DNA of 5,765 nucleotides from Clostridia bacterium (GTDB lineage Bacteria; Bacillota; DSM-16504; Desulfitibacterales; Desulfitibacteraceae): contig JAGXSK010000173.1 of the NCBI GenBank assembly GCA_018333845.1, positions 1 to 5,765 on the forward strand. The letters are read 5' to 3'. Under the pieces are notes generated by a model. The model saw only the letters and a program-made list of their open reading frames with translations, was not told the DNA's origin and made no database searches. Shown here in pieces: positions 1 to 5,765 of this stretch (its first letter is position 1; every line of letters starts with the position of its first letter). The position numbers were made by a program, and so were the translations under genes.

Positions 1-1
1 C

Positions 2-343
2 GCCTGTATTGCTGTATGCCCTACCCAGGTGATGACTTATGGAAACAGAGATGATCTGTTGATAAAAGCGAGGAGTATAATTGATAAAAACAGCAGCTAT
101 ATAGATTATATTTACGGCGAAAAAGAGGTGGGCGGTACAAACTGGCTATATATTTCTGATGTGCCCTTTGATAAACTTGGCTTTCCAACTAATCTTACTA
201 CAAACCCACTTCCGCACTATCTGCACGAGTTTCATGAATGGATGCCGCGTATGTTTATAGGTGGTGGGGCTATCTTGGCAGGTCTGTCATTTTACACAAA
301 ACGCAGAAATGATGTATTTGACAAAGAAAACAACAAGGAGTAA
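2..343 (+). CDS. hybA: HybA-type 4Fe-4S ferredoxin subunit, C-terminal part (5' end outside window)
   Basis: This is the last 113 residues of an iron-sulfur electron-transfer subunit; the frame is open to the left edge, so the real start is upstream. The fragment begins with ACIAVCPTQV, a CxxxCP motif that is the typical end of the last 4Fe-4S cluster motif of DmsB/HybA-like ferredoxins. Next comes GEKEVGGTNWLYISDVPF, a signature I associate with HybA, and then a hydrophobic segment (about 248-298: MFIGGGAILAGLSFY) followed by KRR, which fits the C-terminal membrane anchor of HybA. In known systems HybA passes electrons between a periplasmic [NiFe]-hydrogenase and the HybB membrane subunit. 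Here hybB follows after 42 bp, supporting one operon. The N-terminal Tat signal and the other clusters cannot be checked. The GTG/ATG codons at 29-34 are internal, because starting there would discard the two cysteines. The partner could instead be another oxidoreductase, since the catalytic subunits are not in view. Confidence 0.85.
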   Translation, partial: ACIAVCPTQVMTYGNRDDLLIKARSIIDKNSSYIDYIYGEKEVGGTNWLYISDVPFDKLGFPTNLTTNPLPHYLHEFHEWMPRMFIGGGAILAGLSFYTKRRNDVFDKENNKE

Positions 344-385
344 TTACAGGTTTTATATATAAAAAATGGATGGAGGGGAGTAGGT

Positions 386-1582
386 ATGAAGATTAGAAGA
401 TGGTCGTTTAAAATGACACCAGTGCGATGGGTTCTTATTATAGTGGCTCTAATGGGTATATTGTTCTCAATATTTCGCCTGGCAACGGGCTTGGGATTTT
501 CCACAAACTTAAATGATGATTGGCCATGGGGTCTTTGGATAATCCTGGATTTGACTGCAGTTGCCCTGGCTGGAGCTGGCTATAGCATGGCTGTTCTAGC
601 CCATACTTTACACATAAAGGATTTTGCAGTATTAGCCCGTAGGGGGATGCTTATATCCCTGCTTGGATATATATTTGTTTTAGCCACGTTAATGTTAGAA
701 ATTGGCCGATGGGACAATGCCTATAGACCGCTTATTTCTTGGGGTTATTACTCCCCATTATTTGAAGTGTTTATAGCAATATCATTTTACATGGTAATCC
801 AAGCCTTTGAATTTGGAGAGGTTGTAACTGAAAGGGTCTTAAAACCCCTCCATAAACCGATTAAATTTGTTTTACCTGTGGTCTTTTTCCTGGGTGCCCT
901 TATACCCTTTGGACATCAAGCTTCCTTGGGTGCAGTTTACCTGATATTCCCTGACAAACTGGATCCATTATGGTATACATCCAACTTGCCATGGTTTTTC
1001 TTGATAACTTCATTTTTTGCAGGTCCAGCCATGGTTTTAATTGACACCCTCTGGTCAAGTCGTGCTTACAATTACCAACTAGATATTAAGGCTCTGGTAC
1101 GTTTAGCCCGTGTAGGCGGATATTTAATGGCTGGATATCTAATCTGGAAGATCTATGATTTGTTTGTTTTGGGTGCTGCTCAGAACATGTTTGCTGGAGA
1201 TTTTAAAGGAAATCTGTTTTTGGTGGAATTGGGCTTGGGTGTTTTGCTGCCTGTAATCATCTGCTTTAGCCCATGGATACAAACCAAGAAGGGAATGCTC
1301 TCCTTTGCATTATTATGTGTGTTTGGTGTAGCAATGAACCGCTTTAATGTGGTTTTTACTGGAATGTTTGATGCACTGGGACCTACCTATGTGCCTAATT
1401 TTGTGGAATGGGTCATCAGTATTGGTTTAATTGCCCTGGTATTAATAATGTACCTGTTTATTGTAGAAAACTTTAACATCTACAACCAACACCATGGAAC
1501 TCATGAAAAGAGCAGGGAGAAAGCCTATACCCAGCATAGAAAAACTTCACTCTATGGTGGAAAACAATATAATCAGGGGTAA
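386..1582 (+). CDS. hybB: HybB-type Ni/Fe-hydrogenase membrane subunit (NrfD/PsrC family)
   Basis: This is a 398-residue polytopic membrane protein, close to the usual HybB length of about 390, with roughly ten hydrophobic segments (about 14-36, 49-72, 86-107, 122-142, 158-175, 203-225, 241-262, 278-293, 305-327, 339-362). Family marks include GHQASLG at 176-182, LIFPDKLDPLWYT at 186-198, MNRFNVV at 317-323 and YVPNFVEW at 335-342. Proteins of this family carry no haem; they exchange electrons with menaquinone or ubiquinone in the membrane and receive or deliver them through the HybA ferredoxin. Acidic residues inside or beside membrane segments, such as Glu105 (LEIGR), are the kind of position implicated in proton transfer in this family; that assignment is inference. 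The tail after residue 362 is hydrophilic and rich in His, Lys and Gln. The ATG at 386 follows GGAGGGG (372-378) at good spacing. The upstream hybA fragment supports the Hyb call over a generic NrfD, although its enzyme partner lies outside the window. Confidence 0.9.
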   Translation: MKIRRWSFKMTPVRWVLIIVALMGILFSIFRLATGLGFSTNLNDDWPWGLWIILDLTAVALAGAGYSMAVLAHTLHIKDFAVLARRGMLISLLGYIFVLATLMLEIGRWDNAYRPLISWGYYSPLFEVFIAISFYMVIQAFEFGEVVTERVLKPLHKPIKFVLPVVFFLGALIPFGHQASLGAVYLIFPDKLDPLWYTSNLPWFFLITSFFAGPAMVLIDTLWSSRAYNYQLDIKALVRLARVGGYLMAGYLIWKIYDLFVLGAAQNMFAGDFKGNLFLVELGLGVLLPVIICFSPWIQTKKGMLSFALLCVFGVAMNRFNVVFTGMFDALGPTYVPNFVEWVISIGLIALVLIMYLFIVENFNIYNQHHGTHEKSREKAYTQHRKTSLYGGKQYNQG

Positions 1583-1605
1583 GCTGCATTTTTAATTGTA
1601 GTTAA

Positions 1606-1633
1606 TTTAAAAGGCCTGTGCTGCCTTTTTAAA
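1606..1633 (+). terminator. Weak intrinsic terminator or attenuator hairpin after hybB
   Basis: AAAAGGC (1609-1615) can pair with GCCTTTT (1623-1629) around a 7-nt loop, and the flanking TTT/AAA could extend the stem if one T is bulged out. The T run is five long and partly inside the stem, and only three pairs are G-C, so termination is likely partial. It lies between the hybB stop and the tautomerase ribosome binding site, where it could reduce read-through from the hydrogenase operon into the small gene. Confidence 0.4.
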
Positions 1634-1655
1634 ACTTGGGAAATGAGGTGATTAG

Positions 1656-1847
1656 ATGCCAACCATTACTTACGACGGCCCAGCTTTGTCCATAGAGAAT
1701 AAGCGTATGGCTGCCAGGGAAATTACTGATATAATCTGCAGGGCTGCCAACCTGCAGCCATCGGACATTGTAGTGGTATTCAAGGAGAATGCTCCTGAAA
1801 ACGTGGCTGTAGCCGGCAAGCTTATTGCCGACAGGAAAAAGGTTTAA
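1656..1847 (+). CDS. 4-oxalocrotonate tautomerase-family small protein
   Basis: This 63-residue protein has the length and layout of a 4-oxalocrotonate tautomerase subunit: a beta strand starting MPTITYDGP, an amphipathic helix (about 14-32), a second strand (DIVVVFKEN, 37-45) and the C-terminal ENVAVAGKLIADR. Met removal would expose Pro1, the catalytic general base of the superfamily, and subunits usually assemble as hexamers. By eye alignment, the two arginines that bind substrate in classical 4-OT (Arg11 and Arg39) are replaced by hydrophobic or small residues. The protein therefore belongs with the DmpI-like or uncharacterised 'tautomerase family' group, and its substrate cannot be predicted. 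The start is firm: GAGGTGAT at 1645-1652, close to the full anti-SD complement, stands just before the ATG. It follows hybB by 73 bp with a weak hairpin between, so it may be partly cotranscribed with the hydrogenase genes. A strong terminator follows it. Confidence 0.85.
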   Translation: MPTITYDGPALSIENKRMAAREITDIICRAANLQPSDIVVVFKENAPENVAVAGKLIADRKKV

Positions 1848-1910
1848 TTTCTTAAGTAATCTTCACAAAAAATTCGATTCTTATGATAAATAAACTATGC
1901 TATTGTATAT

Positions 1911-1969
1911 ATTATAGTGGTGCTGCATAAAATACCCTTACCCTGCGGCCTGCACCACTGTAATTTTTT
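1911..1969 (+). terminator. Intrinsic terminator with long loop, end of the hyb/tautomerase unit
   Basis: ATTATAGTGGTGC (1911-1923) pairs with GCACCACTGTAAT (1952-1964) over 13 bp, with one G-U wobble as RNA, and is followed directly by a T run to 1969. This is a good Rho-independent terminator separating the tautomerase gene from the signalling operon. The 28-nt loop (1924-1951, containing ACCCTTACCCTGCGGCC) is much longer than the usual 3-8 nt, so a regulatory RNA role is an alternative reading. Confidence 0.65.
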
Positions 1970-1982
1970 CATTTCCTGCATA

Positions 1983-2001
1983 AATAATGATTACTATTAT
2001 T
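1983..2001 (+). promoter_or_regulatory. Fur-box-like palindrome upstream of the CheB/CheR gene (tentative)
   Basis: AATAATGATTACTATTATT is an imperfect inverted repeat (AATAAT / ATTATT arms) that matches the classical 19-bp Fur consensus GATAATGATAATCATTATC at 14 positions by eye. It lies about 45 bp before the TTG start, downstream of the terminator, in the only space left for a promoter of the signalling operon. A TATTAT at 1995-2000 inside it resembles a -10 box, but I found no convincing -35 box. The leader is A/T-rich, so a chance match is quite possible. Confidence 0.25.
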
Positions 2002-2030
2002 TTTAATAAGGCTTGTAATTCAGTAAATAA

Positions 2031-2036
2031 AGGGGG
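2031..2036 (+). promoter_or_regulatory. Ribosome binding site that fixes the TTG start of the CheB/CheR fusion
   Basis: AGGGGG ends 10 nt before the TTG at 2047. An in-frame TAA at 2038-2040 closes the frame upstream, and the first in-frame ATG (2158, residue 38) would delete the catalytic Ser24 of the CheB domain. The TTG is therefore the only conventional start that keeps the domain whole. Confidence 0.7.
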
Positions 2037-2046
2037 TTAAAATTTC

Positions 2047-4920
2047 TTGATTAATTCAATTCCCCAATCCTCGGAAGCCAGGACAGAATTTACATATTAT
2101 GTTGGCATAGGTGCATCTGCTGGCGGACTTGAAGCCCTGGTGTCTTTTTTTAAAGAAATGCCTGAGGATACAGGCATGGTTTTTATAGTAATCCAGCACC
2201 TTTCTCCTGACTACAAAAGCTTGATGAATGAATTGCTCGCACGTCATACCAGGATGTCCATTGAAATTGCCCAGGACGGTATTGCTGCTCAGCCTAATAC
2301 AATTTATCTAATCCCCCCCAGAAAGAATTTATCTATCTTTCATGGCAAGTTTTATCTAGAAGAGCAAAAGAGCAGAGGATTAAACCTGCCAATAGACATC
2401 TTTTTCCGTTCCCTGGCAGCTGATAAAAATAAAAATGCCATAGGAGTTATCCTGTCAGGTACGGGCAGTGATGGAACCCTGGGCATACGTGCAATCAAGG
2501 AAGCCGGCGGCATGGTTATGGTACAGGATGACCAGAGTGCCAAATTTGATGGCATGCCTCGCAGCTCAATTTCAACTGGGCTCGTTGATTACATTCTTCC
2601 CCCTGAAAAAATGCCGGGGGAGCTGCTAAATTACATTAAACACCCATTTATTAAGAAAAGTGCAACCCTGGATAATATAATGTCCAAGAACATAGACACC
2701 CTTACCAAAATAATCCTTATGCTGAGGGACCATAGTGGTATTGATTTTTCTTTTTACAAGGAGAACACCATTATCCGCCGTTTGGAGCGCAGGGTAAGCA
2801 TCAACCGTTTCAATACCCTGGAAGAATACCTGGTGTTTTTATCAGAGTCAAGCAAAGAAAAAGACATCCTCTACCGGGAACTGTTAATTGGGGTGACCAG
2901 GTTCTTCCGTGACCAGGAAGTTTTTAATAGTATCAATGAAAAGGTTTTACCAAAGCTGACATACGGTAAAAAGGCAATTCGTATTTGGTCTGCCGGCTGT
3001 TCTACAGGGGAGGAGGTTTATTCCCTGGCCATGCTCTTTAGTGAATACATAACCAAGAATAAGATTGATTGTGAGATAAAAATCTTTGCTACAGATATAG
3101 ATCGCGATGCCGTTGAACTTGCTGGTCAGGGGCTTTATCCGGAAAGCATTGTGGCAGATGTTGACCCGGTTCTCCTTACCAAATATTTTACTCGTAAAGA
3201 AAATGGATACCAGATAAATGATATAATTCGCAAAAAGGTTGTATTTGCCACCCACAACCTATTAAAGGATCCGCCCTTTTCCAAACTGGATTTGATTGTT
3301 TGCAGAAATCTCTTTATATATTTAAAGCCCGAGATGCAGCAAAGGTTGCTGGCAATGTTCTATTATTCCCTGAATTCAGATGGATTTTTAGTGATGGGCA
3401 GCAGTGAATCCATTGGAGAAATGAGTGAAGCTTTTCAAGCAGTTGATAGCAAATGGAAAATATATAAATACAAGGAAGGCTATAAATCACCCTTAATAAG
3501 GGACTTGCCAATTCCAAGGAATCATGCCTATGAAGGTTTGGGATATACCAGCCTTGCAAATTCCCCCAAGTTTAAAATGGAAAAATTAATGGAGAGTGCC
3601 ATTTCTGCAGTACTACCCCCAGCAATTATAGTTGATGATGAGGATAATATAATTCATGTGGTTAATGATGTTAGCAAATTTTTTCAGATCAAGCCCGGGC
3701 GGTTTTCTCAAAACCTTTACTCTAATCTAAACAATGATTTATCAATAGTGGTGAATAACCTTCTAAGGCGTTTAAAAACAACAAACACCCAGGTTATCTT
3801 TGAAAAATACAACAGCTCTAATGGACTTGAGAAATATAAGGTTATTATTGAAGGACGAGTCATATATCTGGACAAGAAAGCCTTTTATTTGTTGAGTTTT
3901 TCTTCTGAGGAAGTAAAACCCAACAAAGCAGAAGAGTTTACAGGAACTGTATCTGTGGATATGGGTATTGAAAGCAGAGTGGAAGAATTAGAAAAGGAGC
4001 TGCAGATCACTAAAGAAAGTCTTCAGGCAACTGTTGAGGAGTTAGAAACCTCCAATGAGGAGCTGCAGTCCTCCAATGAAGAGCTCATAGCCTCCAATGA
4101 AGAATTACAAAGTACAAATGAAGAACTTCAATCTGTAAATGAGGAGCTCTACACAGTTAATTCTGAACACCAGACCAAAATCGAAGAGCTGGTTAGATTA
4201 AATAACGATCTGGACAACTTATTGAAAAATACTGAAGTAGGTGCACTGTATTTGGACCGTAATCTCTGCATACGCAAGATAACACCACTGGTCACCAGTA
4301 TTACCAACATACTGCCAGGAGATATTGGCAGACCAATATCCCACATATCTGTTATGAATCAATACAGTGATTTGCTCACTGACATATATAGTGTAGTAGA
4401 GGAGTTAAAAAGTGTAGACAAAGAGCTTCGCGATGGCAAGGGTAATGTTTGGCTTGCCAGAATACGTCCCTATCGTACTGAATATAACTCTGTAGAAGGA
4501 ATAATGATGACATTTTTTGATATCAGCAGGATAAAGGAGTTAGAAAGGGAGCTTAAGCACAACTGTGATTTGCTTGAAAAGGTTCTGGAGAATAGTCCAA
4601 TAATCAAAATCATGACAAACTCTGAAGGATTTATTACCTATGCCAATAAAAAGGTTGAGGATATTTTTGGAAAATCTGCCCGAGAGGTTGTTGGAGCCTT
4701 TTCCTTTCCAAAAGAATTTGCAATAGATTTGGAACAAGAAACCCCCTTTGCAATTCTAAAAAGAACCTTACAGCCATTAGAGGGATATAAGTATTATATG
4801 AAAGCTGCAGGAAGCAAAAAGCTGCTATTAACAGTTAATGCAGTGCCTGTAATGGGACACAATGGAGGGTTTGATGGAGGGGTCTTTACCATACATATTG
4901 AAAAGGGAGGCATATCATGA
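2047..4920 (+). CDS. CheB/CheR fusion chemotaxis-type signalling protein with PAS domains
   Basis: This 957-residue cytoplasmic multidomain protein joins the two opposing adaptation enzymes of chemotaxis: a receptor glutamate methylesterase/deamidase (CheB) and a SAM-dependent glutamate O-methyltransferase (CheR). Domains in order are CheB (about 17-200), the CheR N-terminal helical part (about 209-280), the CheR catalytic part (about 281-476), a divergent PAS-like domain (about 510-635), a heptad-repeat helix (about 640-718), PAS (about 719-833) and PAS (about 841-952). The CheB triad is visible as Ser24 in GASAGG, His51 in IQHLSPDYKS and Asp142 in GTGSDGT. CheR shows VTRFFRD (283-289), the SAM-binding WSAGCSTGEE (314-323), ATDID (348-352) and CRNLFIYL (419-426). 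There is no receiver domain before CheB and no membrane segment, so control likely comes from the PAS domains. The start is TTG, supported by AGGGGG upstream. The stop overlaps the next gene as ATGA. This architecture is a known family; its targets (receptors or other proteins) are unknown here. Confidence 0.95.
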   Translation: MINSIPQSSEARTEFTYYVGIGASAGGLEALVSFFKEMPEDTGMVFIVIQHLSPDYKSLMNELLARHTRMSIEIAQDGIAAQPNTIYLIPPRKNLSIFHGKFYLEEQKSRGLNLPIDIFFRSLAADKNKNAIGVILSGTGSDGTLGIRAIKEAGGMVMVQDDQSAKFDGMPRSSISTGLVDYILPPEKMPGELLNYIKHPFIKKSATLDNIMSKNIDTLTKIILMLRDHSGIDFSFYKENTIIRRLERRVSINRFNTLEEYLVFLSESSKEKDILYRELLIGVTRFFRDQEVFNSINEKVLPKLTYGKKAIRIWSAGCSTGEEVYSLAMLFSEYITKNKIDCEIKIFATDIDRDAVELAGQGLYPESIVADVDPVLLTKYFTRKENGYQINDIIRKKVVFATHNLLKDPPFSKLDLIVCRNLFIYLKPEMQQRLLAMFYYSLNSDGFLVMGSSESIGEMSEAFQAVDSKWKIYKYKEGYKSPLIRDLPIPRNHAYEGLGYTSLANSPKFKMEKLMESAISAVLPPAIIVDDEDNIIHVVNDVSKFFQIKPGRFSQNLYSNLNNDLSIVVNNLLRRLKTTNTQVIFEKYNSSNGLEKYKVIIEGRVIYLDKKAFYLLSFSSEEVKPNKAEEFTGTVSVDMGIESRVEELEKELQITKESLQATVEELETSNEELQSSNEELIASNEELQSTNEELQSVNEELYTVNSEHQTKIEELVRLNNDLDNLLKNTEVGALYLDRNLCIRKITPLVTSITNILPGDIGRPISHISVMNQYSDLLTDIYSVVEELKSVDKELRDGKGNVWLARIRPYRTEYNSVEGIMMTFFDISRIKELERELKHNCDLLEKVLENSPIIKIMTNSEGFITYANKKVEDIFGKSAREVVGAFSFPKEFAIDLEQETPFAILKRTLQPLEGYKYYMKAAGSKKLLLTVNAVPVMGHNGGFDGGVFTIHIEKGGIS
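4051..4155 (+). repeat. Five in-frame 21-bp repeats encoding SNEELQS-type heptads
   Basis: Five tandem 21-bp units (starting at 4051, 4072, 4093, 4114 and 4135) encode successive heptads of the pattern S/T/V-N-E-E-L-x-x, with degraded versions on both sides. The core AATGAGGAGCT / AATGAAGAA is conserved while third positions vary. This suggests old duplication kept by protein-level selection rather than a recent expansion. The units form the central part of the long helix between the first and second PAS domains of the CheB/CheR fusion. Confidence 0.9.
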
Positions 4921-5765
4921 AAAGCATAGACCACCGAAAAGTTGATCTGCATAAAAAAATTGATGAGATATTAAAAACAAGAAAAATTGACGCAGCTTTT
5001 TTAAGCAGTAAAACCATGGATGAGATTCTAGAAGAAATTTCAATATACCATCAAGAGCTGGAGTATCAAAACAAAGAATTAATGCGCATACAGGAGGACC
5101 TGGAGAAGTCACAAAAGTATTATTACAGCCTTTTTAATGAGGCGCCTATAGGATATGTAACCTTTCATAAGGACTATAATATTCATATGACTAACCTGGC
5201 TTTTGAGAATATGGTTGGCCTGGATAAACTTGAATTGAGGGATATCTCCTTTGCAAGGCTTATTAAAGAAGACTATCAGGATGCTTTTTACTTTCATATT
5301 AGAAAGCTTCTCAAGGAGCAGTCCCCTCAAAGTCTTGAGCTGGTTTTGAAGACCAGTGGGCAGGATATATTTGTAAAAATCAAAAGCAACATCTTGAAAA
5401 AGGCTGATTTGTCTTTAATCAGGTGTGCCGTTTTAGATATTAGTATGGAAAAAGAAGCAGAAAGGAAGCTGCGGGAAAGTGAGGAAAAATTCAGAACCAT
5501 TATTGAAAATTCCAATGACATAATCTATGCATTGTCATTACAAGGGGACTTGATATATGTTTCTCCTAACTGGAAGGGCCTCTTGGGACATGAAGTTGAT
5601 GAGGTTAAGGGATACAATCTAGCTTTTTTTATCCACCAGGAGGATGTGAATAGGGTGCTGGCCTGTATTCACAGGGTTGCTCAAGATAATTGCCCTATAG
5701 AGCCTGTGGAGTTTAGAGTTCGTCATAAAAATGGACAGTGGCGGTATTATGAAACCAGGATATCC
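4917..5765 (+). CDS. PAS-domain sensor protein, N-terminal part (3' end outside window)
   Basis: The frame is open from the ATG at 4917 to the right edge (283 codons, no stop), so this is the N-terminal part of a larger protein. AGGGAGG (4904-4910) stands 6 nt before the ATG, and the ATG overlaps the previous stop as ATGA, pointing to translational coupling. Residues about 35-66 form a charged helix (EISIYHQELEYQNKELMRIQ) of a type often found at the start of PAS sensor proteins. A first PAS domain follows at about 68-176 (LFNEAPIGYVTF ... CAVLDIS), then a helical linker (ERKLRESEEKFRTIIEN, 182-198) and a second PAS domain from about 190 (IIYALSLQGDLIYVSPNW, then the PAC-like FRVRHKNGQWRYYE). 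No membrane segment or signal peptide is seen, so it should be cytoplasmic. The output domain is beyond the edge; histidine kinase, GGDEF/EAL or a further PAS series are all possible. Its pairing with the CheB/CheR fusion suggests a shared signalling pathway. Confidence 0.9.
   Translation, partial: MKSIDHRKVDLHKKIDEILKTRKIDAAFLSSKTMDEILEEISIYHQELEYQNKELMRIQEDLEKSQKYYYSLFNEAPIGYVTFHKDYNIHMTNLAFENMVGLDKLELRDISFARLIKEDYQDAFYFHIRKLLKEQSPQSLELVLKTSGQDIFVKIKSNILKKADLSLIRCAVLDISMEKEAERKLRESEEKFRTIIENSNDIIYALSLQGDLIYVSPNWKGLLGHEVDEVKGYNLAFFIHQEDVNRVLACIHRVAQDNCPIEPVEFRVRHKNGQWRYYETRIS

Noticed and set aside
29..343. A stand-alone small ORF starting at GTG 29 (104 codons)
   Set aside because: The frame is open upstream to the window edge and includes the CxxxCP cluster motif, so this is the end of a longer hybA gene and not a separate gene.
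292..504. A 70-codon minus-strand ORF across the hybA/hybB junction
   Set aside because: It overlaps the confident ends of both genes and has no recognisable motif.
1862..1910. Possible sigma-A promoter (TTCACA with TATGAT or TATATT boxes)
   Set aside because: The box spacing is wrong or the matches are poor, and the stretch lies upstream of a terminator, so it would not drive the next gene.
2947..3255. A 102-codon ORF on the minus strand
   Set aside because: It lies entirely inside the CheR coding region, where the plus frame is strongly conserved, and it shows no recognisable motif.
4051..4155. CRISPR-like or satellite repeat
   Set aside because: The units are adjacent without spacers, have a 21-bp period in frame, and encode heptads typical of CheB/CheR fusions.
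5109..5521. Minus-strand ORFs opposite the PAS protein
   Set aside because: The plus strand encodes two recognisable PAS domains through this stretch without a stop, so the antisense frames are shadows.

Overview
The window looks like chromosomal DNA of an anaerobic, AT-rich Gram-positive bacterium of the Clostridia / Peptococcaceae / syntrophic Firmicutes type. The evidence is strong purine-rich ribosome binding sites close to the anti-SD consensus (GAGGTGAT, GGAGGGG, AGGGAGG), a TTG start, A/T-rich spacers, and a membrane-bound HybA/HybB electron-transfer module of the kind used by anaerobes for H2 metabolism. The genus cannot be fixed from this sequence. All genes lie on the + strand.

Region 1 (1-1582): the 3' end of a HybA-type 4Fe-4S ferredoxin subunit, ending in a C-terminal membrane anchor, followed after 42 bp by a complete HybB-type (NrfD family) integral membrane quinone-interacting subunit. 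The two should form the membrane electron-transfer arm of a periplasm-facing oxidoreductase, most likely a [NiFe]-hydrogenase of the Hyb (hydrogenase-2) type. The catalytic subunits would lie upstream, outside the window.

Region 2 (1583-2046): a 63-residue 4-oxalocrotonate tautomerase-family protein. It is preceded by a weak terminator-like hairpin and followed by a convincing intrinsic terminator with an unusually long loop. The A/T-rich leader between that terminator and the next gene carries a palindrome resembling a Fur-family operator.

Region 3 (2047-5765): a signalling operon. A 957-residue fusion carries a CheB methylesterase domain and a CheR methyltransferase domain, followed by a PAS-like domain, a long heptad-repeat helix and two more PAS domains. 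Its stop codon overlaps the start of a second PAS protein (ATGA), which runs off the right edge after at least two PAS domains, before any output domain is seen. The CheB catalytic triad and the CheR SAM-binding and active-site motifs are all present, so both enzymes look functional. The CheB part lacks the usual receiver domain, so control probably comes through the PAS domains and the coiled-coil helix. The two products are probably made together as a sensor/adaptation pair. A link to the neighbouring H2 module is possible, but it is only suggested by adjacency and weakened by the terminator between them.

No tRNA, rRNA, CRISPR array, insertion sequence or attachment site was seen. The only clear DNA repeat is the in-frame 21-bp repeat encoding the fusion protein's helix.
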